In this document: positions 43,301 to 51,970 of the stretch, piece after piece | Layout of the letters: every line of letters starts with the position of its first letter | Numbering within the stretch: position 1 is the first letter of the stretch | Virus record (IMG/VR): IMGVR_UViG_3300020438_000044 | Span: 1-57,314 of that record | Strand: one strand, 5' to 3' | Source: a virus | DNA length: 57,314 bases | The notes under the pieces: generated by a model | What the model was told of the DNA's origin: nothing | Seen by the model: only the letters and a program-made list of their open reading frames with translations | Databases searched by the model: none | Program-made: the position numbers and the translations under genes

Positions 43301-46300
43301 GCTTCCTGCTAGTATTGGGACATCAGTAGTTGATATTGATTATAAGTCTGTTAGAGAAGCGATGCTTTTTTTAAGCATGCAAGCTAAATGGTCTAAAACA
43401 AGGAATGCTCACAAAGAAGTGATAGAGGTATTTAAAGGTCTTATGGATTTAGAAAATAGACTTCTGCCACCAGAAGGCTTTATTGATACTGAAGCAAATA
43501 GATTTGCAACAATTAATAATTTAGAAAAAATATTCTCAGGATATAGCTCAGACGAAATATCAGCAGCTAGAAAATTATTACAAAATCTTGGTGGCGACCC
43601 ATTTATAGGTCCAAGAATAACAAGTATGGGTTCAAATAATTACTATGTAAATAGAGGTTTCTTAGAAGGTCAACCAGAAGGCGTTCCTTCTATAAACATA
43701 GCGCAACCAAGTACTATAGGAGCAGGAAGCGTTCCAATGAACGCAAGGCTTCTACACGAAACAGCACATTGGGCTTTTGATAATATTCTTACAAGTAAAG
43801 ATAAGCTTGAGTTCTTAGAAAAGATGACAGAGTATTACACAGGAAAAGTTGTTGGTGGTGATGGCATACTAAACACAAGGAAGCTAGATGAAGGTTCTTA
43901 CACTAGCCCACTTAAAGAAGAGTTAGCTTCAGACCCAGAAGCAATGGTGTTTGCAAATGCCCTTGAAGGTCCTGGCGAATTTTTTGCAAATCAATTTAGT
44001 GCATGGGCAGGCAGACAAGATGGTCTTGTAATAAAAGACGAGGGATTTTGGAAAAGAATTGCAGGTTATCTCAAAGGAACATTTGATAGATTCTTTTACA
44101 AGACACCAATAGACCCAGAGCTAGAGCCATTCTTTTTAAAGATACTTCCAAACAAAGACGAGATTGGAAAGAGAAGTTTAGGTACACATAAACCTACTAC
44201 AAAAGCAGGCAAAGCAGCAGAAGAAAAACATAATCAAGTAATGCAGATTGTAACTAGGTTACAAGAATTTACAGAAATATACCCATTAGGAACTATGAGT
44301 TCAGAAGGATTTGTAAATCAATTTACTGAAGACCTCTGGTTTCTAGCTAATATAGTTTACAACAAAAAGAAGTCTGGTGAGTTTAAAATGATAAGCCCTT
44401 ATGCTAGAAGGCTTATTAAAGAAAGACTTAAAGACGTAAACGAAATATTTAAAAACGCAAACTCAAGAGGCGAAGATATAAATTGGGTATCATTGGCTAA
44501 TGAGATTGGCAATGCCACTGAAGCAGGAAATGCAGGTGTATCAATCATTGACCCTGCAAAAATGGATACAGTTGCACAGCATCTTACAGAGTTATATTGG
44601 CATGGATACCAAGGTCCAAACTTTAAAGGTGGCGACAGGTTTGCAGTAAGAGACGCAGACGGAAATGTAACTGGCTATAACTATGGCAAGATAAAAGACC
44701 TAGAAAGAACATCAATGACTCGTATGTTTGATTTTGTTCTTGATAGTCTTGAAAGAAACTTTTCAAAAGTTGAAGATACAAACAAGGTAATGAGAAACAC
44801 TCATACAGAACAACCAGACCTTATTGTTTCTAAAAAGAAATCTGAAAGAGGAGCAGGAAAACAGTCTAACTCAACTAAAAGAATATTAAATAAAGAAGAA
44901 GCTGACTACAATGAGACTATTGATACTGCAAAAAAAGAATTTAAAAGTAAAAAGAAAACTCCTAAAGAAAATGCCAAGGTCAATACATCAAGTGCAGGAG
45001 AATTAACAACTAAAACACTACCACAGTTACAAAAAATGTTGCGTGAGCATAGTGGTACAGACTACGGAAGGCAAATAGCAGAACACGTAGTACGTAAACT
45101 TAAAACATCTACAATGTCAGAGAAGGCTTTTGGTAAAAAGATACCTAGAGAATACGTTGAGATGAGCAAGTTTGAACTTGAAGCAGTATTAAATGATGCA
45201 AACTCAAAAGGCGATACAAAAGCTAGAGACTTTGCAGCTAGAGAAATACAAAGACGAGCTAGTAAAAGGGCATCAAAAAAGAAAGGCATGGATACATCAA
45301 AGCATGTTGGCATGATAGCTAGGTCAAATAAAATTGATAACACAATTAAAATAGAAATAGACGATTCTAATGGTATACAAAATTCTGATGGCATACCTGC
45401 AAACGCAAGACCAATGGTTAAAGAAATACTGTCTTACGTTACACATCGTGACCCAGAGAGAGAAATAGCGGCTCGTTCAATTATATACAGAATGCTTAAC
45501 ATAATGGGTAAAGTCTCAAGAAAAGACAGATTTTCAAATCCTATTTTATCAAAAGATATAGCAAAAATTATAGGTAGAGATTACCTTCTAAGAGGTACAG
45601 ACGAATTTTCTGATTTTAAAGGCTCAGATTTTTCTATACTTAGAACATTTGCAAGAACTCTAGGTCAAGAACTTAATGGAGTTCCTGGCGATGAGACAGT
45701 AAGGTTCTTGTCTGGCATGACTCTAAGAGCATCAATGACAAGAGATGAGCTTGACAAAGTAACATTTGCTTTTAACCAACTGACTCCAGACAGACAGAAT
45801 AAAATCATGGACACATATAAAAGAGGAGGTGGTACAAGCCTTGTAGCATCAGGTGCGCCAGACGAACTTGTTCATGAATACGCAATGATTGATTGGTTAG
45901 CAGGTAACTTCCAGAAGATTTACTCATCAGCAGACGATAGAACTTTAATGAACCTTACAGACGAAATGCTTATGGGTGTGGCTTCTAAGCTAGACCAAAG
46001 GTTTACAGAAGGAGATGTGTTTGGAACAGTTACTCAAATGTATCATAGAAATATGGAAGAAGTTGCTTACGTAATAAATGGTCTTGTTAAAAATGATGAG
46101 TTCAAAGATAAATACTTTGGATTAACTAGACTATATGGAGACATGTTTATAAGAAACAGAAGAGGGGGACTGACTTTTCCGATTATGGATAATGAAGTCG
46201 TGCATTCATCACAAGCAGCAGACGCAGGAAGGTCTGCTTGGAAAAATGCTACACAAGAAGAAAGAGTTAAGATTGTAAACTTTACTAAGAATGGTGTAGG

Positions 46301-49300
46301 TCACAACAGAATTGATGGTGAGCCAGTAGTTTTTTATCATGGCACACCAAATGGCAAAGCACTAAACGGAACTGATACTGGTACAGTTATGAACCTAAGT
46401 TCTTCAAATTCTTTATATGGTAGAGGTATTTATCTGACAAAGAACCCAGTGGTAGCTGAAGAGAGTTACGCAAGAAAACAAACTAAAGAGTCACTTAATG
46501 TACAGATTGAAAGGCTTGCAATAAGTCAAGAAGGCAAAGACGAATTAGAAGATATTGCATACGAGCTTGCTCAAGTTAGAGGTAAAATATCTCTTCTTAA
46601 AAGACAAAACGCAAAATTTGTTGATGCTGATGAAAATGGAAACGCAGATGAGTTACAAAGTTTTATAGAAACAGTTATTTTAGAAGACGAATTAAGAGTT
46701 TTAACTGCACAAGAAAAAGGAAAAGTTGCCCTTCTTGAAAGGTCAGGCATTACTCTTGACCCATATGTAATGCCTTCGTATGTTCAGCTTAGAAACCCAT
46801 TAGATTTTAGAGAGAATACAAGATACTCTGTTGATGACAGAATATTCCCTACAATATCTGAAGGTATTTATGCTCATCTAAGAAACTCAGGAGAAAGTGA
46901 TGCAGATATTCTTGATGCATTTGTTGATATGGAACAAGCTCTTGAAGGAAAAGAATTTATAACTGGCGTTGAATTGTATGAGTCTTTTGGCAGGCTTATG
47001 AATAAATTTTCTAGCACAAAGGCAGAGGCAAAAGATGCATTAACAGACGTTTTCCAAGAATTAGGGCATGATGGTCTTACTGTTAGTCATACTAATACAG
47101 TAACAGATGTTTCAGATGTAAATATAGGCAATCCAATTTACCATGAAGGTGTGGTTTTATTTAAACCAAATCAAATTAAACACGTTAGAGCTAAAAACTT
47201 TGATGCTGAGTCAGGTCAAGTGTTTAATATTGAATTAGGTGGAGGTGTTCCAGAGGGTACAAATGGTTCTATAATTATGGCTTCAATAGACGACCCATCA
47301 TTAAAAGTAGGAGATATATCAACAGGTAAGTTTGGAGAACTGTTAGAAATAGACGGCAAGTCCAGAACATTTACAGGTGTTGCGTCTTCAATGATTAAGA
47401 AAAGACCACACAACGAAGCAGAGGTAGAGGTAATTAGAAATTCTTCTGCTCCTACATGGTTTCAATCTCAGTCAGATAGACTAAATAAGATAGGTGCTAG
47501 ATGGTTAGGCAACTGGTACAAGAACCACTTTACAGAAATATCTGAAAAGTTTGCAGGTAAGTTCATGCCTATAAATAATTTAATGAGAGACTTGCCAGAC
47601 AGTGATGGTAGCCTAAGACGTTGGTTCAGAAAATCAACAGGTAGCGTCATGCAAAGTCAACCAGAAAGCTATGGAAAAATAGTCAGAGCTTTAAGACGTG
47701 ATGTAAATAGTAGGCAGTACAAGGCTCTTAATCCACAAGAAAGAGCAGTAGTAGACAAGATAAGACAAACACTTGATGCAGAACGTGTGGCATTAAAAGC
47801 GTCTGGTTTCCATGTTGGTTACAGGAAAAACTATTTACCACAGGTTTGGAATCAAAATTCTATACGAAAAAACAAAGACGAGTTCTTGCAAGGTATGGAA
47901 GAATACTATGTTAGAGAACAGGCTAGTCTAGGAAAAACGCCAGCAGACGGAGAGTCAAAAAAGTTTGCAGAGCAAATATATTTAAGACTGACAGAGGACG
48001 CAGCAGAAGATGGCGTCTTTCTTCCACACAAAGACATACGTGGTCTTTCTAAAAATCCTGGCAATGACAGTGTAGACTTCTCAAGAGTTCTTAACATTGG
48101 AGATTATCCAGAGTCACTTAATGCAATGGAGAAATTTTTAGAGAACGACCTTGATGCCATACTTGTTAAGTATCTTGAAGGTAGCACAAGAAGATTGGTA
48201 CACTCAGACAAGATGGGCGTTAATACACACGCTGTTAGCGATTACATATTGGCTTCAAACGAAGGAGCAGATGGTATTGCAAAACTTCTTTCAACATCAA
48301 AAGTATTTAAAAAGAATATTAGAGGAATGTCAGAAGACGGAAATGTAGTTGAGTCAGTTCTTACTGATACAATTAGAATGCCTTTTGAAGGAAACCAATT
48401 TAGAGCAAAACAATTTGCAGATGAACTTATTAAAGTTCATACACAAAGTGGTTCATCAGCAGCCAGAAAAATGATTTATGACTTGTACCCAAAGATGAGC
48501 GTGACATACAAAAGACGTGCTGATGCAATTATAGGAGCATTAGATGACTTTAAAGGTCAGTCTGGCTCAATAGCATACGAAAGCGAGAAGTTCATTGACA
48601 ATGCTATGAGAGTAGCAATGAAGAAGCCATTGAGTGGTAGCAAGTCTTTGATGGAAGCATCTAAGTTTATACGAACTGTAAACAACGTAACACTACTTGG
48701 CTTTACCACACTCACATCATTAGGTGATGTGGTGCTACCAATCATAAGGTCTGGCTCTTTCTCAAGTTGGGCTAGTGGTGTTGGTAAATGGGCTACTGAC
48801 CCAGATTACAGACGTATGCTTAACAACGTAGGTGTTGCAATGGAAAACATTGTGCATGAAAGAATGGTTCATATGTATGGTGCGCCAGACAATAAGCTTT
48901 CACATGCTTTCTTTAGTGCAACATTGCTTACTCCTTGGACAGACTTACAAAGAAAGATTGCAGGAGCTACAGGACTAGAAGCATTAAAGACAATGCAACA
49001 ACAGGCAACAAGACACCATAAAGCAGGAACTCCTTACTCGCAACAGAATGCTAAATATAAAACAGCACATAGGTTCTTAGTAAGATATGGATTAGAAGAG
49101 TACTTACCAAGAAAAAATAAAGCAGATGTAAGCTTAACTGATGATGCCGTCTTGAATAACGATAAGGTTAGAATGGCTATCATTAAATTTGCAGACGAGA
49201 GTATCTTCCAACCTAATCCAAATGACGTTCCATTATGGGCGCAGACACCTATAGGACAGCTTGTATTTCAGTTGAAATCTTTTCCACTTATGATGTCAAG

Positions 49301-49922
49301 AATGGGTGCTTACGTTCTGCAAGAAGCAAATCAAGGAAACTTAAAACCATTGATTTCATTAGCACTTCTCGGACCTACATTTGGTATGGCAACATTATCT
49401 GCCAAAGATATTATACAATCTCGTGGTGGAGAAGATGGTACAAGTCCAGAGCTTAGAAAAAGAAACATAGCAAAAGCACTTGGCTATGATTCAAAGACAC
49501 ATGGTGAAGATTACAATGACTTCTTGGGTTGGTACTTAGAGGGCATGATGATTATGGGTGGCTTTGGATTGATGGGAGACGTACTTCATTCTGTAACATC
49601 TCAAGTGGACAATGGTGCATATGGTCAAAACAGAATATGGTCTTCACTCCTCGGACCTTCCTATGGTCTGGGTAACGCAGCGATTACAGGAGCAGCAGGA
49701 ATACAAGACGCAGTTATTGGTGGAGACAACAGCAATGCTAAAGAGAGGTCTGCATGGAGAGAACTTGCAACTAGAATACCAATACTTGGTGGCATGAGAA
49801 ATCTTAGAGAAGGTATTGTAGACACTATGGCAGGAGAGCAAGGTGGAAAGAGTTCTTCTGAACCAGGTTGGGGTGATGCAAAGTGGACATCAAAAAGTAA
49901 TAAGTCAGGTTGGGGTGCATGA
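40371..49922 (+). CDS. Giant ejection/polyvalent protein with zincin and ADP-ribosyltransferase-like domains
   Basis: 3183 residues, one sixth of the genome. Residues 118-170 and 209-243 are Gly/Ala-rich hydrophobic segments that could cross the cell envelope. Residues 1129-1133 are HETAH, with Glu1203 in GEFFANQFSAW as third ligand: a gluzincin-like metallopeptidase. Residues about 1980-2275 match the ART-PolyVal layout: FYHGTP (His1990), YGRGIYLT (Tyr2021), VQLRNPLDF, LGHDGLTV and a final VVLFKPNQIKHVRA. The C-terminus has further hydrophobic helices (about 2990-3075). No lytic transglycosylase motif is obvious. It is probably ejected ahead of the DNA and carries effectors into the cell, as proposed for polyvalent proteins. 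Confidence 0.8.
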   Translation: MAANLYNQRNFKNIDFSLDNVSIPQDQADYTSSVNPTKILKDPRFLQDLRDYYEEKEGYPVGWSDEALVEAFYGDSTWRELNTVSAIGGAFEPWGMGTESRERAKRIESVWKQLPMFWQEGGRGAATALPDIAGALIADPLNLIPVGAAANTAKAAIIGGKTVAGAVARGAGKAALYEGGIAGAQEGIVNASTQARDIQLGLRDGFSKTELGLATGLGVGLGGVVGGGLGIPSALAGAAVGRNVVNDLLAKGLTREQIAALPKESLAGYQEVSGILGAPQQADEVVTETAEETVPSPITIDELIAKQEEKITIYKASGAEVDEEETFLVLLQEAKKFDEVIKPNTEELITSLQKKGPRGVTKAREMQRWLNEVTRVVENIRKEDGSDFDGDLDQILAYLRENPYGKKLEQIASDDVIPVTPGGQAGRPRGDVELQGQQGDAQGQQAQPQTNADTIADEVISEAEAADAALPMEQEVIDYLRKNGIEPDQVTPKKGETTVSMKRAQNVVTYRKRKAKNQDPTVESSEQQEFDSLVKDLRAKTGIEVDEPTRVSLARAFEEEKGLNKNTVKIDIDDLADDMLPERDWIADEQLNPDEIKQYKKILQRFKNQAAKAPEDSPLKITKVVEAKARMAFRNQRTNIPGKARTTGESIERAGQNVGAGREESGKIQGILKKGETIGRRPGRADNTKYADRETAYLKSKEARRDSPNRLVAFYANQKTMAIDENGVEARAPIGAKLYADGYTRKVFLNKEAAFKRTGLNAPDGEDTASLIGQATKEVKKDKLPQKLTSSEAVQEAIESGDAKELLRVIRAVSNDTVDDLPVNQSTIQTPDSDVAPVTRGDKRLIVQNKNNPDDVRIISKKQVADGKGIEAIIGQKGGVASDPSNWTVKYAPADTKVFGRKLRELFDSLPDEKNATGAGSRVEAGGATGIGEPIDIKEALNLRTRLTDEDLQILGRFKILNKSLNPMGGGEEMFGELPASIGTSVVDIDYKSVREAMLFLSMQAKWSKTRNAHKEVIEVFKGLMDLENRLLPPEGFIDTEANRFATINNLEKIFSGYSSDEISAARKLLQNLGGDPFIGPRITSMGSNNYYVNRGFLEGQPEGVPSINIAQPSTIGAGSVPMNARLLHETAHWAFDNILTSKDKLEFLEKMTEYYTGKVVGGDGILNTRKLDEGSYTSPLKEELASDPEAMVFANALEGPGEFFANQFSAWAGRQDGLVIKDEGFWKRIAGYLKGTFDRFFYKTPIDPELEPFFLKILPNKDEIGKRSLGTHKPTTKAGKAAEEKHNQVMQIVTRLQEFTEIYPLGTMSSEGFVNQFTEDLWFLANIVYNKKKSGEFKMISPYARRLIKERLKDVNEIFKNANSRGEDINWVSLANEIGNATEAGNAGVSIIDPAKMDTVAQHLTELYWHGYQGPNFKGGDRFAVRDADGNVTGYNYGKIKDLERTSMTRMFDFVLDSLERNFSKVEDTNKVMRNTHTEQPDLIVSKKKSERGAGKQSNSTKRILNKEEADYNETIDTAKKEFKSKKKTPKENAKVNTSSAGELTTKTLPQLQKMLREHSGTDYGRQIAEHVVRKLKTSTMSEKAFGKKIPREYVEMSKFELEAVLNDANSKGDTKARDFAAREIQRRASKRASKKKGMDTSKHVGMIARSNKIDNTIKIEIDDSNGIQNSDGIPANARPMVKEILSYVTHRDPEREIAARSIIYRMLNIMGKVSRKDRFSNPILSKDIAKIIGRDYLLRGTDEFSDFKGSDFSILRTFARTLGQELNGVPGDETVRFLSGMTLRASMTRDELDKVTFAFNQLTPDRQNKIMDTYKRGGGTSLVASGAPDELVHEYAMIDWLAGNFQKIYSSADDRTLMNLTDEMLMGVASKLDQRFTEGDVFGTVTQMYHRNMEEVAYVINGLVKNDEFKDKYFGLTRLYGDMFIRNRRGGLTFPIMDNEVVHSSQAADAGRSAWKNATQEERVKIVNFTKNGVGHNRIDGEPVVFYHGTPNGKALNGTDTGTVMNLSSSNSLYGRGIYLTKNPVVAEESYARKQTKESLNVQIERLAISQEGKDELEDIAYELAQVRGKISLLKRQNAKFVDADENGNADELQSFIETVILEDELRVLTAQEKGKVALLERSGITLDPYVMPSYVQLRNPLDFRENTRYSVDDRIFPTISEGIYAHLRNSGESDADILDAFVDMEQALEGKEFITGVELYESFGRLMNKFSSTKAEAKDALTDVFQELGHDGLTVSHTNTVTDVSDVNIGNPIYHEGVVLFKPNQIKHVRAKNFDAESGQVFNIELGGGVPEGTNGSIIMASIDDPSLKVGDISTGKFGELLEIDGKSRTFTGVASSMIKKRPHNEAEVEVIRNSSAPTWFQSQSDRLNKIGARWLGNWYKNHFTEISEKFAGKFMPINNLMRDLPDSDGSLRRWFRKSTGSVMQSQPESYGKIVRALRRDVNSRQYKALNPQERAVVDKIRQTLDAERVALKASGFHVGYRKNYLPQVWNQNSIRKNKDEFLQGMEEYYVREQASLGKTPADGESKKFAEQIYLRLTEDAAEDGVFLPHKDIRGLSKNPGNDSVDFSRVLNIGDYPESLNAMEKFLENDLDAILVKYLEGSTRRLVHSDKMGVNTHAVSDYILASNEGADGIAKLLSTSKVFKKNIRGMSEDGNVVESVLTDTIRMPFEGNQFRAKQFADELIKVHTQSGSSAARKMIYDLYPKMSVTYKRRADAIIGALDDFKGQSGSIAYESEKFIDNAMRVAMKKPLSGSKSLMEASKFIRTVNNVTLLGFTTLTSLGDVVLPIIRSGSFSSWASGVGKWATDPDYRRMLNNVGVAMENIVHERMVHMYGAPDNKLSHAFFSATLLTPWTDLQRKIAGATGLEALKTMQQQATRHHKAGTPYSQQNAKYKTAHRFLVRYGLEEYLPRKNKADVSLTDDAVLNNDKVRMAIIKFADESIFQPNPNDVPLWAQTPIGQLVFQLKSFPLMMSRMGAYVLQEANQGNLKPLISLALLGPTFGMATLSAKDIIQSRGGEDGTSPELRKRNIAKALGYDSKTHGEDYNDFLGWYLEGMMIMGGFGLMGDVLHSVTSQVDNGAYGQNRIWSSLLGPSYGLGNAAITGAAGIQDAVIGGDNSNAKERSAWRELATRIPILGGMRNLREGIVDTMAGEQGGKSSSEPGWGDAKWTSKSNKSGWGA

Positions 49923-50248
49923 GCAAGAAGCTACAAAAAGGCAGTCAATACGAACAGTTTGATTTAGATGGTGATGGTGTGGTTACAGACAAAGAACTAG
50001 CACAGTCTGAACATATGATACGTCTTGAGAACTCTGATAAGATGCAAGACCAACAGCGTATGTTATGTTGGGTATCGTCTATCTCGTCTATAATATTAAT
50101 AGCATTGGTCATGTCACCTGTAATACCGAATGCAAGAGTTGAGATGGTTACTGCTTTACTTTCTACTTATGTTATAGCAAACTTAGGTATAGTTGCTACC
50201 TTTATGGGTACGACAGCTTTTACGAGGTCGAAAGAAAATGGTAAATGA
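49919..50248 (+). CDS. EF-hand membrane protein, holin-like
   Basis: 109 residues from an ATGA overlap with the giant gene. Residues 15-26 are a canonical calcium-binding EF-hand loop, DLDGDGVVTDKE. Two membrane helices follow (about 49-70 and 76-101), and the C-terminus is basic. Size, topology and position at the head of the lysis region suggest a holin, possibly gated by calcium. A single EF-hand normally needs a partner, so dimerisation is likely. The function is inferred. Confidence 0.65.
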   Translation: MSKKLQKGSQYEQFDLDGDGVVTDKELAQSEHMIRLENSDKMQDQQRMLCWVSSISSIILIALVMSPVIPNARVEMVTALLSTYVIANLGIVATFMGTTAFTRSKENGK

Positions 50249-50424
50249 TATGGCTATTAGTAGTTATTTTACACGGAACGGAGATACAAGAAGATGTCTA
50301 CTTCAATGATTTGGATACGTGCCTTAGATATGCAAAACAAATTAGAAATCAAAACACCCACCAACAGACAGCGTTTAGCAGAGTGTATGTTACAACTTAT
50401 TGCATACCTCAGAAGGAGAAATAA
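50245..50424 (+). CDS. 59-aa small protein with hydrophobic N-terminus
   Basis: The start at 50245 overlaps the previous stop (ATGA). The sequence begins MIWLLVVILHGTEIQEDVYF and continues NDLDTCLRYAKQIRNQN... VYVTTYCIP. Two cysteines flank a helix. I recall this as a widespread unnamed family of marine phages; the N-terminus looks like a signal peptide or short anchor, so an exported disulfide protein is likely. It is coupled to the holin-like gene. Confidence 0.65.
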   Translation: MIWLLVVILHGTEIQEDVYFNDLDTCLRYAKQIRNQNTHQQTAFSRVYVTTYCIPQKEK

Positions 50425-50426
50425 AC

Positions 50427-50573
50427 ATGGCGAATAAAAGAGGAAGACCACCTAAGTCTACACCTTTAGGAATGAAGGTAGTAGGAAAAAAAAAGTCACT
50501 ATGGGATATAGTAGAATGGCTTAAAGGAACAGCGAAAAGAAAAAGTTTTTTTGATTGGTTATTAAGAAAGTAA
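50427..50573 (+). CDS. 48-aa basic protein with AT-hook-like motif
   Basis: ATG 50427 after AAGGAG. The start, MANKRGRPPKSTPLGMKVVG, contains RGRP flanked by Lys/Pro, the core of an AT-hook that binds the minor groove of AT-rich DNA. The C-terminus is amphipathic (WDIVEWLKGTAKRKSFFDWLLRK). It may bind DNA or membrane; the function is not known. Confidence 0.55.
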   Translation: MANKRGRPPKSTPLGMKVVGKKKSLWDIVEWLKGTAKRKSFFDWLLRK

Positions 50574-50577
50574 TATA

Positions 50578-50748
50578 ATGGCAGCGAAAACAAAAAGCAA
50601 AGGCAAGAAAGACGCCTGTTATCACAAGGTCAAGAGAAGTTATTCCGTCTGGCCCTCAGCGTATGCGTCTGGTGCTTTAGTAAAATGTAGAAAGGTTGGC
50701 GCAGCCAACTGGGGTAACAGTAAGAAGAAGAAAAAGAAAAGAGCATAA
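50578..50748 (+). CDS. 56-aa Cys/Lys-rich marine phage protein
   Basis: The core DACYHKVKRSYSVWPSAYAS followed by GALVKCRKVGAANWGN and a KKKKKKRA tail is a pattern I recognise as very common and highly conserved in marine phages; its role is not established. The two cysteines and aromatic residues are the constant part. It shares its last base with the AspH-like gene. Confidence 0.7.
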   Translation: MAAKTKSKGKKDACYHKVKRSYSVWPSAYASGALVKCRKVGAANWGNSKKKKKKRA

Positions 50749-51488
50749 TGTTTAATAAAATTAAATTATTATTAACTGACCAGTATTATTTGCAAGAATC
50801 TTTGCAAAAGTTTTTCCAGAACAAGTTTAAATCTAACTCTTCCATAGGAGACAAGCCTTTCTTTAGTAATAAAAGTCTTAGTGCAACTCCAGACTTAGAG
50901 AAAAATTTTACAGATATTCGAGACGAGGCAACAGAAGTACTGAAAAGGTATGATGAGATTGTACCTTTTCAAACGATAAGTCCTGACCAGACGTTTCTAT
51001 CTAACGATGACAGATGGAAAATGTTTTATCTCAAAGCCGTAAACATTAAATTTGAAAAAAACCTAGCTATGATGCCAAAGACTAAAGCTTTATTAGAGCG
51101 TAATCCAAATATTATATCTGCTTATCTTTCTATTCTTGGTCCTAGAAAACATTTACCTCCACATTGTGGACCTTGGGCAGGGGTACTTCGAGCGCATCTT
51201 GGTCTAATTATACCAGACATTAAAAAATGTTTTATTCGTGTGGCAAATAAAAAATACTATTGGAAGAATGGTGAAGTAGTTTTCTTTGACGACACATATG
51301 AGCATGAAGCTTTTAACAATACAGACAAAATACGTGTAGTTTTGTTTATGGACATACTTAGACCAATGAAGTTTCCTTTTAATCTTATAAATAAATTTCT
51401 TATTTTCATTATTCGTTTTTTACCTTACGTAAAAATTCCATTGCAACGTCACAGAGATTGGGAAAAAGTATTTCATAGAGGGTTATAA
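50748..51488 (+). CDS. Aspartyl/asparaginyl beta-hydroxylase-like oxygenase (AspH/LpxO family)
   Basis: 246 residues. The double-stranded beta-helix Fe(II)/2-oxoglutarate signature is intact: LPPHCGPWAGVLRAHLGLIIP (His139 and Arg148), then EVVFFDDTYEHEAFNNT (His186) and KIRVVLFMDILRP (Arg196 for 2-oxoglutarate). Bacterial relatives include LpxO, which hydroxylates lipid A. The C-terminal FPFNLINKFLIFIIRFLPYV is hydrophobic and could hold the enzyme at the membrane. It may modify host lipid A or a protein. It lies amid tiny structural-type genes, so it may be a late-acquired cargo gene. Confidence 0.82.
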   Translation: MFNKIKLLLTDQYYLQESLQKFFQNKFKSNSSIGDKPFFSNKSLSATPDLEKNFTDIRDEATEVLKRYDEIVPFQTISPDQTFLSNDDRWKMFYLKAVNIKFEKNLAMMPKTKALLERNPNIISAYLSILGPRKHLPPHCGPWAGVLRAHLGLIIPDIKKCFIRVANKKYYWKNGEVVFFDDTYEHEAFNNTDKIRVVLFMDILRPMKFPFNLINKFLIFIIRFLPYVKIPLQRHRDWEKVFHRGL

Positions 51489-51709
51489 TGGCAAGCGATA
51501 GTTTACATAAATGGTTTAAAAGAAACAACGGCAAGGGTTGGATAGACTGTAAAACTGGTAAGCCTTGTGGAAGAAAGTCAGCAAAGGGTAAATCAAAAAG
51601 ACCATACCCTGCTTGCAGACCAACGAAAGCACAATGCACATCAGCATCTAAGAAGAAGACGAGTTCAAAAAGAATTAGTTGGAAAAAGAAAAAGAAGAGG
51701 GCAGCGTAA
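51488..51709 (+). CDS. 73-aa Cys/Lys-rich protein (DUF5872-like)
   Basis: The sequence LHKWFKRNNGKGWIDCKTGKPCGRKS... KRPYPACRPTKAQC has four cysteines in a CKTGKPC and ACRPTKAQC frame and a basic KKKKKRAA tail. This is a widespread family in marine phages and algal viruses, of unknown function; the cysteines could bind zinc. It is coupled to both neighbours by TAATG. Confidence 0.7.
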   Translation: MASDSLHKWFKRNNGKGWIDCKTGKPCGRKSAKGKSKRPYPACRPTKAQCTSASKKKTSSKRISWKKKKKRAA

Positions 51710-51966
51710 TGGGTAAGAAAGCACCAAAGCTTAACAAGAAAAAGATGCCATGTAACAAACCTAAGAGACAAGTCTCTGGTGGCAAGAAGTTTGTAGTTAA
51801 AGCATGTGCAAACGGAGTGGAAAAGATAATAAGATTTGGAGACGCCAACATGACTATAAAAAAGAGTCAGCCTGGCAGACGTAAAAACTTCAGAGCAAGG
51901 CATAGATGTGATAGCAAGCCACCATCTAAGCTAACTGCTAGGTATTGGTCTTGCAAGAAATGGTAG
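51709..51966 (+). CDS. 85-aa Cys/Lys-rich marine phage protein
   Basis: Starts MGKKAPKLNKKKMPCNKPKR at 51709, in a TAATG overlap. The conserved part is KKFVVKACANGVEKIIRFGD followed by ANMTIKKSQPGRRKNFRARHRCDS and ARYWSCKKW. I recognise the family (DUF5754-like) as common in marine phages and giant viruses; it is usually unnamed. Four cysteines and strong basic charge suggest nucleic-acid or zinc binding. Confidence 0.7.
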   Translation: MGKKAPKLNKKKMPCNKPKRQVSGGKKFVVKACANGVEKIIRFGDANMTIKKSQPGRRKNFRARHRCDSKPPSKLTARYWSCKKW

Positions 51967-51970
51967 GGTT

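Noticed and set aside
45062-45394. Minus-strand frames inside the giant gene, for example 110 codons here
   Set aside because: The plus-strand frame is continuous and has clear domains; the reverse frames have no ribosome sites and no recognisable protein features.
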